This document shows positions 25,300 to 35,200 of a stretch of DNA of 64,000 bases, piece after piece (positions within the stretch are counted from its first letter, which is position 1; every line of letters begins with the position of its first letter). The notes below the pieces were generated by a model. It worked only from the letters and a program-made list of their open reading frames with translations, made no database searches and had not been told where the DNA came from. Both the position numbers and the translations under genes were made by a program. Source of the stretch: Streptomyces sp. NBC_01235. Lineage in GTDB: Bacteria; Actinomycetota; Actinomycetes; Streptomycetales; Streptomycetaceae. The stretch covers positions 310,001-374,000 of the forward strand of contig NZ_CP108513.1 of assembly GCF_035989285.1 (NCBI RefSeq), read 5' to 3'.

Positions 25300-26040
25300 C
25301 TATACGGTCGCCGGTTCGGCCTCCGGTCGCTCGGCCAGCTCCTTCTCCTCGGACGTGATCGCCTTCAGCAGCACGTACGGCGTGGCGATCTTCCAGAAGA
25401 CGTAGGCGATCGAGGGGATCAGGTACGCGAGGAGTCCGTTCCAGGCGAGCGGTCCGGTCTTGTTGAGGTAGACGAAGGCGCCCGGAATGAGCAGCACCCC
25501 CAGCGCCATGCTGAGCCAGCCGTACCAGCGCGGGAAGACCGGCTTGGCGCGGCGGTGGTCGATGAACGCGACGTACCCGATCGACCAGACCTGCAGCACG
25601 AAGATGCAGGCGTTGCCCACGAACATGAGCCAGAAGGTGTCGGTCATCGCGGACAGGACGTCGGCGGAGTGGGCCTCCGGCCGCCAGGCCGCGGCGGCGA
25701 GGATCGCGAGCGGGAAGAAGAACCCGAGCGGGGCCACCACACCCGTGGTGAGCTGGATCATGGAGAGCAGACCCCAGCCGCCCTCGACCCGGCGCATTTG
25801 CATGCTCGTCACGACGACGTACGGGTATTCGAACGGGACGAGCAGGACCATCAGGGCGACACAGGTGAGGATCCCCGTGCGGTGGTCCTTGAGGAACGTG
25901 ACGATGTCGTCGGGGCTCTCCGTCGGACTCATCGGCGGGGTGAGGTGCCCCACGGCGAATGCGGCGAAGAATCCCACGAACAGGATGACTCCGCACCACG
26001 CAGATACGCGTTGCAGTCTGATGTGGAGGTCTTTCTTCAT
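25300..26040 (-). CDS. Multi-span membrane protein of unknown function
   Basis: I cannot name the family. The 246-residue product has about six hydrophobic segments, the first at residues 13-33 (SAWCGVILFVGFFAAFAVG) and the last near 205-225, then a charged cytosolic tail EEKELAERPEAEP. It is the last gene of a three-gene minus-strand unit with the flavin monooxygenase pair, suggesting uptake or sensing of the substrate. AGGGGAG precedes its ATG at 26040. Confidence 0.75.
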   Translation of the reverse strand: MKKDLHIRLQRVSAWCGVILFVGFFAAFAVGHLTPPMSPTESPDDIVTFLKDHRTGILTCVALMVLLVPFEYPYVVVTSMQMRRVEGGWGLLSMIQLTTGVVAPLGFFFPLAILAAAAWRPEAHSADVLSAMTDTFWLMFVGNACIFVLQVWSIGYVAFIDHRRAKPVFPRWYGWLSMALGVLLIPGAFVYLNKTGPLAWNGLLAYLIPSIAYVFWKIATPYVLLKAITSEEKELAERPEAEPATV

Positions 26041-26062
26041 CTGCGGCTCCCCTTTGAGCTGA

Positions 26063-26584
26063 TTACCATCCGACAAGCCTGTCCAGCACGAGCGCCGAGT
26101 TCGAGAGATAGTCGCCGTAGCCGCCCCGGAAGAAGAGCAGCGGTGTTTTCGGCGACTCGACGCGCAGCTCGCGGACACGACCGACGACCAAGAGGTGATC
26201 GCCGATCTCGACGATCTGCTCCACCGTGCAGTCGACCCAGGCGACGATTCCGTCCAGAACCGGGTTGCCGAGGGACGACGCCGTCCAGGCCGTGCCCTCG
26301 AACCGCTGCCGGGCCGGGCCTGTCGAAATCTTTCGCGACAGCCGCTCCTGGTTGCCGGCGAGCGCGTTGGCGCAGAAGCGTCCGGCGGAGCGGATCGTGC
26401 GCAGGGTCGTGGAGGAGCTGTCCACGAGGAACGACACCAGCGGCGGGTCCAGGGACACGGACGCGAAGGTCCCGACGACCAGTCCGTGCGGCCGCTGTTC
26501 GGCGTCCGTCGTGGTGACGGCGACCACGCTCGTGGGGAAGTTTCCCAGCACGTCCCGGAACCGCCGCCCGTCGATGTCACTCAT
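26063..26584 (-). CDS. Flavin reductase (HsaB/HpaC-like)
   Basis: A 173-residue flavin reductase-like protein: RFRDVLGNFPTSVVAVTT, GLVVGTFASVSLDPPLVSFLVD, FCANALAGNQ and the C-terminal PLLFFRGGYGDY. It would supply reduced FMN/FAD to the monooxygenase encoded just upstream (gap 40 bases). ATG at 26584 has GGAGG 5 bases before it; a longer frame to 26620 exists but lacks such a site. The pair resembles HsaA/HsaB of the steroid A-ring pathway, but similar pairs act on many phenols, so no gene symbol is given. Confidence 0.85.
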   Translation of the reverse strand: MSDIDGRRFRDVLGNFPTSVVAVTTTDAEQRPHGLVVGTFASVSLDPPLVSFLVDSSSTTLRTIRSAGRFCANALAGNQERLSRKISTGPARQRFEGTAWTASSLGNPVLDGIVAWVDCTVEQIVEIGDHLLVVGRVRELRVESPKTPLLFFRGGYGDYLSNSALVLDRLVGW

Positions 26585-26624
26585 CCGGCCTCCACCCCGA
26601 CTTTGAACCCTTCTTGACATGACG

Positions 26625-27806
26625 TCAGATCAGCACGCGCATCGACTCGGGCAGCTCCAGGCCCATCTGGGCCAGGGCGTTGGCGTGATACGCCGAGCCG
26701 GGCACATGGATCATGTGCTGGAGGCCCACGTGGGCGTCCCGCCAGAACCGCTGGATCGGGTTGCCCCGCCGGCTCGCGTTCCCGCCGGACCGCGCGAAGA
26801 TCTCGTCCAGTGCGGAGACGGCCCGCCACGCGCAGCGGACCTGGTTGCGCCGGACATTCGCCCGGTCCTCGATGGTGATGGGCTTTCCGGCCTCGGCCTG
26901 GTCGTACAACCTGCTGATGCCGTCGATGAGTTGGACCCGGGAGGCGGCGATCTCCGCCGCGGCCTCCCCTGCCGCGTACAGCACGTACGGGTCGTCTCGC
27001 ACCTGCACGCCCGTCACGGCGACCCGGTCGCGCTGCTGGCTCAGGTGGACGGCGAGGGCGCCCTCGCAGATCCCGACGACCGCCGCGGTGATGCCCAGCG
27101 GGAACATCGAGCTGAAGGGCAGCTTGTAGAGGATCTCGGTGAGCCCCACCTCCTCGGCGGCGGTCCCTTCCTGGACCTTCTCCTGGCGGATGGTCCGGTA
27201 CTCCGGGATGAACGCCTTGTCGACGACGACGTCCTTGCTGCCGGTGCCCGCGAGGCCGACCACGTCCCAGGTGCCGTCGATGATCTCGTAGTCCGACCGG
27301 GGCAGCACGACGTGCAGCACGCTGATCGGCCCGGCAGGCCTGCCCTTCCCGTCGCCGACGAGCGCGCCGAGGAAGTCCCAGCCGCAGTGGTCGCTGCCCG
27401 AGGAGAACGGCCAGCGCCCGCTGAGGACGTAACCGCCGTCCACCGGATCGGCGATGCCGTTCGGCATGTAGGGGGAGGCGATCCAGGTGTCCGGGTTCTC
27501 GTCCCACACCTCGTGCGCGAGGCGGGGGTCCAGCTGGGCGAGTTCCCACGGGTGGACGCCGACGACTCCGCTCACCCAGCCCGCGGCCCCGTCGTGCCGG
27601 GCGACGGCCATCACCGCTTCCGCGAAATCCCGGGGGTGGGCGCAGTAGCCGCCGAACTCCTTGGGCTGCAAAAGCCGGATCACTCCCGCCGAACGCAGAA
27701 GTTCGACGGTCCGGTCGCTCAACTTGCCGAGTTTCTCGTTCTCATCGGCGAGTGCGGCCAGTTCGGAGCCCATTTCCTCCACACGGTCGACCACTTCATG
27801 CGTCAC
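26625..27806 (-). CDS. Flavin-dependent monooxygenase, HsaA-like (acyl-CoA dehydrogenase fold)
   Basis: A 393-residue group-D flavin monooxygenase, the length of HsaA, the oxygenase that hydroxylates 3-HSA in cholesterol A-ring degradation. Seen: LSDRTVELLRSAGVIRLLQPKEFGG in two parts, VARHDGAAGWVSGV, LSGRWPFSSGSDHCGW and a C-terminal FWRDAHVGLQHMIH. The GTG at 27806 has GGAGG 8 bases upstream and gives the family length; the open frame extends further but without support. Reductase partner follows. Extradiol dioxygenase and hydrolase partners (HsaC/HsaD) are absent from the window, so the substrate remains open. Confidence 0.85.
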   Translation of the reverse strand: MTHEVVDRVEEMGSELAALADENEKLGKLSDRTVELLRSAGVIRLLQPKEFGGYCAHPRDFAEAVMAVARHDGAAGWVSGVVGVHPWELAQLDPRLAHEVWDENPDTWIASPYMPNGIADPVDGGYVLSGRWPFSSGSDHCGWDFLGALVGDGKGRPAGPISVLHVVLPRSDYEIIDGTWDVVGLAGTGSKDVVVDKAFIPEYRTIRQEKVQEGTAAEEVGLTEILYKLPFSSMFPLGITAAVVGICEGALAVHLSQQRDRVAVTGVQVRDDPYVLYAAGEAAAEIAASRVQLIDGISRLYDQAEAGKPITIEDRANVRRNQVRCAWRAVSALDEIFARSGGNASRRGNPIQRFWRDAHVGLQHMIHVPGSAYHANALAQMGLELPESMRVLI

Positions 27807-28091
27807 TCCGCACACCTCCTGCACCAGCGGCTGCCTCACCTGTGCCGCGCGTAGCGGCGGGACGCGCTCATTGTCATTTCGGGGCTCAATGGACCGCTTG
27901 GTACTTTCCGCTGACCGGGACAGGGCACTTCTCCCCCGCGGACGCAGGAGCCTCACCGGCCGACGACGCCCCGACGGGTGGACCCCCGGGTCGGCGCGTT
28001 CGCGCCATACCGAGGCGCAAAACCGTACAACCTATGGGCCAATCAGGTTGTCTCTGTTGATGTCCGACACGCATACCCTTCCGGGGAGATC

Positions 28092-28664
28092 ATGGTGCGA
28101 AACAGAACCATTTGGGCCACCGCAGCCCTCCTGACCGCCACACTGGGCGTGGCCGCAGCCCCGGCCGAGGCCTCGCCGGTCACCGCGACCCGGGCCGCCA
28201 CCGCCTGTCCCACCGGCTGGGGCAGCCTGGACAAGACGTACCTCGCCGGCACGTCGACACCGGTGACGAACGTACGGACCGGCCGCCACGACTGCTACGA
28301 CAGGTTCGTCATCGACGTCCCCGGCGCGGGCGCCGGCCAACTCGGCTTCTCGGTGGGGTACGTCGACCAGCTCGAACAGGACGCATCCGGCCGCCCCATC
28401 CCCGTCGGTGGCGGTGCCATCCTGGACGTCCGGGTCAACGCGCCCGCCTACGACCCCGAGACCGGCGCCTCCACCTACCCCGGACGGGTCGCGCAACCAC
28501 TGCCGGGCGTGAACCTCACCGGGTACAGCACCTTCCGTGACACCCGGTACGCCGGGAGCTTCGAGGGGGTGACACAGTTCGGGCTCGGCGTGCGCGCACG
28601 CCTCCCCTTCCGGGTGCTGCGCCTGGCCGGCGCCCTCGTGGTGGACGTCGCACACACCTGGTGA
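28092..28664 (+). CDS. Secreted AMIN-like domain protein
   Basis: A 190-residue protein with a clear Sec signal peptide (MVRNRTIWATAALLTATLG..., cleavage likely after AEA near residue 28). The mature part, with CPTGWGSLDKTYL, HDCYDRFVIDV and the end FRVLRLAGALVVDVAHTW, resembles AMIN-like beta-sandwich domains found in secreted actinobacterial proteins; two cysteines may pair. Function unknown, possibly cell-wall binding. GGGGAG precedes the ATG. It is divergent from the monooxygenase gene, separated by 285 bases in which I see no gene. Confidence 0.7.
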   Translation: MVRNRTIWATAALLTATLGVAAAPAEASPVTATRAATACPTGWGSLDKTYLAGTSTPVTNVRTGRHDCYDRFVIDVPGAGAGQLGFSVGYVDQLEQDASGRPIPVGGGAILDVRVNAPAYDPETGASTYPGRVAQPLPGVNLTGYSTFRDTRYAGSFEGVTQFGLGVRARLPFRVLRLAGALVVDVAHTW

Positions 28665-28964
28665 CCTCCACGGGCATTGCTCACCTGCGCGGCGCACGGA
28701 CGCCCGGGCTCATCGAGCCGGCGCCGGGCGCCGCGCGTCCGTGGGCCGGCAGTCGCCGCTCGCGCCCCCCTTCCCCCGCGCACCCCGCAGAGGACCGGAT
28801 GCAGACCTTCGATTTGTCAAGTACCTGACAGTACTGGTCACGGTTCTCACCCTCCAGACCCCGCACCGGCCGCGGTCGCCGCCGCCCAGCCCCCGCCGCC
28901 CCCGGGCCCCTCGCCCGGGCCCCTCGCCCGGCGGCCCCGACGGCCCCCGACGGTCTGCGGCTGA
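28665..28964. other. Non-coding stretch with no recognised gene
   Basis: Three hundred bases between the AMIN-like gene and a decayed gene. Open frames here are proline/arginine-rich artefacts of GC-rich DNA (runs of CCGCCGCCC). No promoter, RNA or hairpin was convincing. Confidence 0.5.
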
Positions 28965-29372
28965 TCGGCCTCAGCCACACGGTGCGGGCGATGCCTGTGC
29001 ACCGACACGAACGGCGACGATCTGCGCGCCGCGGGCAACACCCGGACGGTCGTCACCGACGAACGCCATGTCCCGGCAGGCCGATACCGGGCCGGTGGCC
29101 ACACCAAACTCCAGTGCCCCACCGACCAGTTCCTCATCGGCTACAGCCGCCGTGGTGACCGTATGTCGGCGGCGCTGTGCGTACCCGCCCGCACCGCGCT
29201 GGACGGCACCGGACGGACCGTCTGGTTCGACCGGTCCAACAACCGGCCCTCCCGTGGCCCCGGCCTGCGAATTCGCCCAGGGCCACAACAAGGGCCAGTA
29301 CGCCGCCGGTATCGCGCTCACCACCCGCGTCGGCAGCACGCCGGGCCCCGCGGCCCTGTTGCGCAGCCCGTT
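28965..29372 (+). pseudogene. Remnant of a secreted-protein C-terminal domain, frameshifted
   Basis: From 28992 one frame reads CLCTDTNGDDLRAAGN..., LQCPTDQFLIGYSRRGDRM, SAALCVPARTAL and TVWFDRSNNRP. At about 29245 the similarity moves to another frame, reading CEFAQGHNKGQYAAGIAL and TTRVGSTPGPAALL. Together they resemble a C-terminal module I recall in Streptomyces secreted hydrolases (pattern CTD...FLVGYSVRG...WFDR.DNR...FA.GHYKGQ...AAGIA). No start, no upstream catalytic domain and at least one frameshift are visible. The parent enzyme is unknown. Confidence 0.5.
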
Positions 29373-29523
29373 GCGGCCCCGAACACCGTCCCGTGCGCGC
29401 GCTCTTGCGTCCCGGAATCCTCGCGGAACTGTCCGTGATCGGTAACAGAGGGATCCCGCGGTGCCCTTTCCCCGTCCTCACTGCTGCTGGGGCTTCCACC
29501 AACAAGACGAGGACAGGGCAGAC

Positions 29524-30312
29524 ATGGCGCGGCATGGCGGGCGGGGATGGTACGGCCGGGTACTCGCGGCGGCGGTCGGAGTGACGGCGGTGGCGGCGGC
29601 CACCTCGGTATGGACGGCGCAGGCCGGCCAGGCCGACGGCCGCCGGGCGGAGGCAGGCGTCTCGGCGAGCCCCTCGGCAGCGGGCGCCGCGGACCGCGCG
29701 CCGGCGGCGGTGGCGGTGGACATCGCCCACGCGTCGGATGCCGGTGCCCGGGGCGTCAACATCACCATCGACGACGGGCCGGACCCGGTCTGGACCCCGC
29801 AGGTCCTCCAGGTGCTGGAGGAGAACGGGGTGAAGGCGACCTTCTGCATGGTGGGCACGCAGGCCCAGGCCCACCCGGACCTGGTCAAGGCGGTGGTGGC
29901 GGCCGGGCACCGGCTGTGCGACCACTCGGTGTCGCACGACACCACGATGGACACCAAGCCCGAGTCCTACCAGTCGCAGCAGATCCTGGACGCCGAGCGC
30001 ATGATCACCGAAGCCTCTGGGGGCGTGCGACCCCTGTACTACCGGGCCCCCGGCGGTGCCTTCACCCCCTACAGCCGTACCCTCGCCGCCTCCCACGGGA
30101 TGCGGCCGCTGGGCTGGAACGTCGACACCAAGGACTTCGAGCACCCCGGCGCCGCCGCGATCGTCGCCACCGTCAAGAGCGAGATCTCCAACGGCCCGAC
30201 CATCCTCTTCCACGACGCCGGCGGGGACCGCTCCCAGACGGTCGCCGCCCTGCGCGAGGTCCTGCCCTGGCTGAAGCAGCAGGGGTATTCCTTCGGCTTC
30301 CCGGTGCGCTGA
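29524..30312 (+). CDS. Secreted polysaccharide deacetylase (NodB domain)
   Basis: A 262-residue protein with an N-terminal signal or anchor segment (GRVLAAAVGVTAVAAATS) and a NodB deacetylase domain from about residue 78. Motif 1 is ITIDDGPDPVW (catalytic Asp), motif 2 is HSVSHDTTMD (zinc histidines), motif 3 RAPGGAF, and the last ILFHDAGGDRS. It should remove acetyl groups from chitin oligomers or peptidoglycan. ATG at 29524 is preferred to the upstream ATG at 29461 because the signal peptide begins there. A chitosanase gene at 55.4 kb could act on its product. Confidence 0.85.
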   Translation: MARHGGRGWYGRVLAAAVGVTAVAAATSVWTAQAGQADGRRAEAGVSASPSAAGAADRAPAAVAVDIAHASDAGARGVNITIDDGPDPVWTPQVLQVLEENGVKATFCMVGTQAQAHPDLVKAVVAAGHRLCDHSVSHDTTMDTKPESYQSQQILDAERMITEASGGVRPLYYRAPGGAFTPYSRTLAASHGMRPLGWNVDTKDFEHPGAAAIVATVKSEISNGPTILFHDAGGDRSQTVAALREVLPWLKQQGYSFGFPVR

Positions 30313-30371
30313 GCGGCGGCCCCGTCCCCACCGGCGCGAGCCGCCGGTGGGCCCTCCTTCGGGCGGGTGGC

Positions 30372-30570
30372 GCTGCCGAGCCCAACCTCGCGCTCGACCC
30401 CGAACACCCGGAGGAGGCGGTCGCGACCGCGTTCGCCACCGGCCCCAAGGGAGGTCCCTTCGCTCCGATCTGCGTCTCGACCGACGGCGGGGCGACCCGG
30501 GTCCTCAGAAGCATCGTCCCCGGCGGATCAGCCGGGACCGGCACCGGGGACATCACCATCAGTTTCGCGC
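30372..30570 (+). pseudogene. Fragment of a sialidase/BNR-repeat type protein
   Basis: A 66-codon piece reads EPNLALDPEHPEEAVATAF, then FAPICVSTDGGATRVLRSIV and GTGTGDITISFA. This resembles the first BNR/Asp-box region of secreted sialidase-like proteins (EP.LAVDP..P...A, APIFVSTDGG.TW, SIVPG). It has no start of its own, and the similarity stops where another fragment on the opposite strand begins. Confidence 0.4.
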
Positions 30571-31065
30571 CGCCTGACCAGCCATGGCGTCGACATCGAG
30601 GACGATCTGCTTCATCTCCGGCCACGGCGGGTGGAAGCTCTTGCCCCACCGTGGAGCTGAGGACCTTGCCCTTGCGCAACTCCACCAGACGGCGCGCAAA
30701 GGCGTAGTCGTCGCTGGTTCCGCAGGTCGGGCAGGGGGGCCGGGACGCCGGGCCACCGGTACGGAGAGCGGGCGCGTGGCCACCGCGGACAGGATTTCGG
30801 GGTGGGCGTGCACCACCGAGGCGAAGGCGCGCGCGATCCCGCGCAGTTCGGCGCGCCAGGGCCGGTCGGAGGACTCGGTGTCCCGGGCCGGCCGGATCTC
30901 CTCGGACGTGGCGCGCAACCGGTCGTCGACCTCGTCGAAGAAGGCCTCGACCAGGCCGTCGACCAGCGCTTCCCTGCCGGCGGGGTGGCCGCGGGCCCAC
31001 CCATTGCGGAACGCGCTCTGGGCCCACGCCGTGCCTTGCGCAACCATGGAAGGCGAAACAGGCAT
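30571..31065 (-). pseudogene. Decayed gene, possibly a TetR C-terminal domain plus a fused fragment
   Basis: On the minus strand an ATG at 31065 opens a frame whose middle (ALVDGLVEAFFDEVDDRL, DRPWRAELRGIARAFASVVH, AHPEILSAVATRPLS) looks like a TetR ligand-binding domain without its DNA-binding domain. Near 30740 sense switches to another frame reading CPTCGTSDDYAFARRLVEL and RKGKVLSSTVG, then back to EMKQIVLDVDAMA. These shifts argue for decay. The identification as TetR is tentative. Confidence 0.35.
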
Positions 31066-31088
31066 CGCACCAGGGGGAGGGGCGGTCG

Positions 31089-32258
31089 ATGAGCGGTGGA
31101 TGGCGAGGATGGGGGCGGCGGAAGGCGGGGCGGCGCCCCGGGCCCGTGGAGCCGGAAGGTGGCGCGAGCGGCGAGTTGGCCGAGGGCGTCTCGTACAGCA
31201 TCACGACGCGGGACGGTGCCGACGGCCTCCCGGTCGTGAACGTCAAGCTCACGATGACACCGGAGGCGAAGGCGCGCTGGACGCTGAGTGCCGCTTACGA
31301 GGGCAAGGGCGAGACGCACCCCGACACGCTCACCGCGGCCTACGAGTTGGCCGAGGTGCTGTGGCGGCAGGGTTCCGCGGACGAGGCGGTCGAACTGTTC
31401 CGCTACGTCGTCGCCGGCCGCCGGACGGTGATCGGCCACGGGCACCCCGACACGCTGGCGGCCACGTCGTCTCTGGCACGGGCGCTGGAGGAGCTCGGCG
31501 AACTGGGCGAGGCGGAGCAACTGACCCGGATGGTGTGGGGCGAACAGGTCCACGCGTCCGGTGAGGCTGATCCGGAGGCCCTGAGGAGCCTGGCCCGGCT
31601 CGCTCGCCTCACGCTCGCGCAGAACCGGCCCGCCGAGGCGGAGCAACTGGTCCGGCGGGCGCTGGCCGGCCGCGAGCGATCCCTGGGCCAGGACCACCGG
31701 GACACCCTGCGCAGCCGCAACGACCTGGCGGGGGCCCTGCGGGCGCAGGGCCGGCTGGAGGATGCCGAGCGGCTGTACCGGCAGGTGGCGGACGACGCCG
31801 GACGGCTGCTCGGCCCGGCCGACTCGCTCAGTTCGGACGCGCGGGCCAACCAGGCTGCCGTCCTCGCCCACCAGGGCCGGTGGGCCGAGGCGGAACTGCA
31901 CTACCGCACGGTGGTCGACCTCCGCGTACGGAACGCGGGCGTGGGCCACGTGGACACGCTGTCGACGCAGAGCAACCTGGCGTCGGTGCTGCACGGGGCG
32001 GGCAAGGTGGGCGAGGCCGAGGCGCTGATGCGCACGGTGGTGGAGGGGTACTCCGGGCTCTTCGGGGCCGACCACCCCCGAACGGTCTCCGCCATGAGCA
32101 ATCTGGCCGCGATGGCGCACCGCCGGGGCGACCGGGCCGAGGCGGAGGCGCTGTGCCGCAAGGTCGTCGCCGCGTACGAGCGCCGGTTCGGGCCGGGTGA
32201 CCCGCGCACCGCCGAAGCCCGGGCGAACCTGCGGCTGGTCATGGAGACCGGCCGCTGA
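31089..32258 (+). CDS. Tetratricopeptide repeat protein (kinesin light chain-like)
   Basis: A 389-residue protein made mostly of TPRs of about 42 residues from residue 65 on, each with the pattern HPDTL.A...LA..L...G...EAE.L.R: for example HPDTLTAAYELAEVLWRQG, HPDTLAATSSLARALEELG, DTLSTQSNLASVLHGAGK and HPRTVSAMSNLAAMAHRRG. No enzymatic domain is visible. AGGGGGAGGGG precedes the ATG. It is convergent with the TPR-CHAT protease gene (14-base gap), so it may be a partner or regulator in that locus, but it is transcribed separately. Confidence 0.8.
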   Translation: MSGGWRGWGRRKAGRRPGPVEPEGGASGELAEGVSYSITTRDGADGLPVVNVKLTMTPEAKARWTLSAAYEGKGETHPDTLTAAYELAEVLWRQGSADEAVELFRYVVAGRRTVIGHGHPDTLAATSSLARALEELGELGEAEQLTRMVWGEQVHASGEADPEALRSLARLARLTLAQNRPAEAEQLVRRALAGRERSLGQDHRDTLRSRNDLAGALRAQGRLEDAERLYRQVADDAGRLLGPADSLSSDARANQAAVLAHQGRWAEAELHYRTVVDLRVRNAGVGHVDTLSTQSNLASVLHGAGKVGEAEALMRTVVEGYSGLFGADHPRTVSAMSNLAAMAHRRGDRAEAEALCRKVVAAYERRFGPGDPRTAEARANLRLVMETGR

Positions 32259-32272
32259 ACGGTGCGGGCCGG

Positions 32273-35200
32273 TCAGACGCCCACGTGGATGTGCGAGGCC
32301 CACAACGAGGGGAACCAGGCGTACCGGGCACGCAGATCGGCCACCGTGGCGTGCAGGGCGAGTGCCACCTGGTCGTCCTGCGCCAGGGGATCCGTCCCGC
32401 TGGCCCCTGGGTGCGTCGGCCCGCGCCGGGCGAGCGCCGCGTAGAAGGCCGTGGCCATCTCCGGCGCGAGTTCGTCCCCGACCGGCCACAGGGTGCCCAC
32501 CACGTGCCGGAAGCCGGCCAGTTGGAAGGCGCCGGTGATGTGGATGGCCTCGTCCACCAGCTCCCGCCGGGTGGAGGACGTCGCGCAGGCGGACAGGTAG
32601 GCCAGGTGTGCGCCCTCGAGTCGAAGCCCGGCGACGTCGGTGACGGTGAGAGGACGTGTCTCGTGGTCGTGGGTGAGGATGCGGCATGCCGAGGGGTCCT
32701 GTGTGTCGGCCACGGCGTGGCAGGCGAAATGCACGGACCGCGTGTGACGCAACGCCTCCAGCACGCCGTCCCTGGTCGCCCTCTCGCCGACGAGGACGAC
32801 GGGTTCTCGATGGTCGGTCAGGTGCCGGCCCACCGCCCGGGCTTCGGCGTCCGCGTGCGGCAGGTCCCCCGCCCCCGGAGTGCGCGACATGCTGACGATC
32901 AGCTGCCGCGAGCCGTCCGCGGGGGTACCCGTGCGCCGCGTGCGCGCGTGGTGCAGCGCGCCGACGGTGGACGTGTACGAGGACACCACCCACGCAAGGA
33001 CGCACCGCCGGTCGTCCGCGGCGGCCCGGGGGCCGTGATAGCCGGCCGCGTGCAGCGGCAGGAAGGCCAACGATCCCTGGGGGCACCACCACACGCGCGC
33101 GGGCGCGCCGTCGGGTCCTGACGGTGTGGGGAGGGCGAGCCGTTCCAGGACCGGTCCGGTGATCGTGTCCCACAGCCACTCCAGCGTGTCCGCGACCGTC
33201 TCCTGGCGGGCCAGCCGCTGGTCGAGGCCTTCCGGGCCGCCTGCGGTTGCGTTGACGGCGGAGAGGAAGTCGGCGACCCTGCGCTGGACCTCCTCGGCGG
33301 TGGTCCCCAGCGGAACGACGTCGAGTGCTCCGTCGGCCACGATCAGCGCATCGCAGCGGACGCTGATATTGATCAACACGACCGGTCCCTTCCCGGCCCG
33401 CCGGATGATCTCCGTCGCGGACGGCGGGCGCAGGAAGTCCGTCATGCCGGGCAGGGACCGGATCTCGGCCACGAGTTCGTCCCACTCGGCCTCGCGGGTC
33501 CGCAGCCGTTCGACGGCCTGCTGTTCCTGTGCCGCGGAGGACACGACGGCGCGGGGAGGCGCGGGATCCTCCGCGTCACGCAGCCGTACGAATCGCTCGG
33601 CCAGCTCCGGCGCGCGTTCCCGCAGTCGGCCCATGTCGGTCTCCCGGGATCGCAGGAGACGGCCGAGCAGCACGCCGCGCCCGTGCTCCAGTACCTCCAG
33701 GGCCTGTTCGGGCCGGCCGGCCTGGAGCGCGTACGCGGCGGCCTCGGCCGCAAGGCCGTGCTCGCGGGCCAGCACATGCTGCTGGTCCGTGCGGTCCAGG
33801 TCGCGGGCGGCCAGCCGCGGCAGGAGCCGTACCGCCTCCGTCAGCCAGTGGCGGGCCGCCTCCCAGTCGTGTCGCGTGCCGCACACCTGTCCGAGGGTGA
33901 CACGGGCGCGCAGGCGCGCATGGACCGGCGCGGTGCGCACCTCGACCGAGCCCCGTGCCACGTCGTGGGCCTCCGCCAGGAGACGATCGTCGTCCGTCGC
34001 CAGGAACAGTTTGTGCAGGGCCTCGGCGAGCGCGTTGCGCGAGGAGATCTGTGCCGGGTGATCGGCCGGGTAGCTGTCGACGAGCGCGCGCAGCAACTCG
34101 ACGCATTCCACGAGATCGGCGTCGTTGCCCAGGGCCTCGGCACGGGACCGCAGGGCCTCGGCGAGCTGCAAGAGGGTGATCCGGCCGGCTGCGGAGTTGG
34201 CCGGCCGCAGGGCCAGTACCTGGCGCAGCAGGCCCACCGCCTCGTCGACATCGGCGGTGCCGACGCCGACGGCGTCATGACGCAGTCGCAGCAGGAGAGC
34301 GAGATTGCCCAGCAGGGAGGGACGTTGGACCTCGCCGGCCGGGCAGGCGGCGAGCGCCGCGCGCTGGGTCTCGATGGCCTCGTGCAGGTGAGGGCGGTGG
34401 CCGGTGTGCTCGTAGCGGGCGAGCTGGGCGCTGCCGAGGGTGGACAGCACGGCGGGACGGTCCGAGGCGTGCGGCGACAGCGCGGCGAGGGCGCGGTGGA
34501 GGTGTTCGTCGCACCGGTCGAGGTCGCCGAGGTCGTGGCGGGACTGGAACCGTTGCAGCAGGTTCTGGCCGAGGGACGCGTGCAGCGCCGCGAGGTTGAG
34601 GCTGTCCGGCGGGGCGTGTCGGACGGCGTCCCACTGGAGTTCGATGGCCTGGTCCAGGTCGGCCACGGAGCCGGTCCGGTCGTGACGGTGGGCCAGTTGC
34701 ACGGCGAGGACGGAGGCGGCGGCCCTGGCGTTCTCCGCGGAGTCCTCGTCGGAGCGGAACTCCTCGAGGGCGGTGCGCAGCCGGCCGATGGCCGACTCGA
34801 GATCGGCCGGATCGTCCGTGAGGCCGTACCGGCGCGCGTGCGCCTCGCCCAGCTCGAACAGCGCCACCCCGCGGTTCGGGTCCTCGTGGGACATCGTCCG
34901 TGCGGTCTCCCCCAGTGCCCCCAGGGCCCAGTCCGCCCACCGCGCCTGCCCGGTGAGTTCGGCCCGTCCCAACGACAGATGCGCCGCCCGCACGGTCACC
35001 AGCAGGCGTTCGACACTGTCGAGGGAGTGGTCCGTGTCCAGGACGTGCCGCAGGAGCGCGACGGCCTCGTCCAGTTCTCCGAGACGGCCGTCCAGCCGGA
35101 ACCGGTCGGCCAGGCGCACGGCGAGTTCGACGGTCAGCTGCCACGGCTGCTCCCCGCCGGTTCTGAGCATCTCGTCGCGTGCCCTGCGCAGGCCCTCCAC

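Noticed and set aside
22436..25999. 1187-codon open frame on the minus strand
   Set aside because: Artefact of high GC content; it lies opposite three well-supported genes (dehydrogenase and two SDRs) and its product is low-complexity Arg/Gly/Asp-rich.
29134..30213. 359-codon minus-strand frame over the deacetylase gene
   Set aside because: Shadow of the NodB-domain gene, whose motifs are all present on the plus strand.
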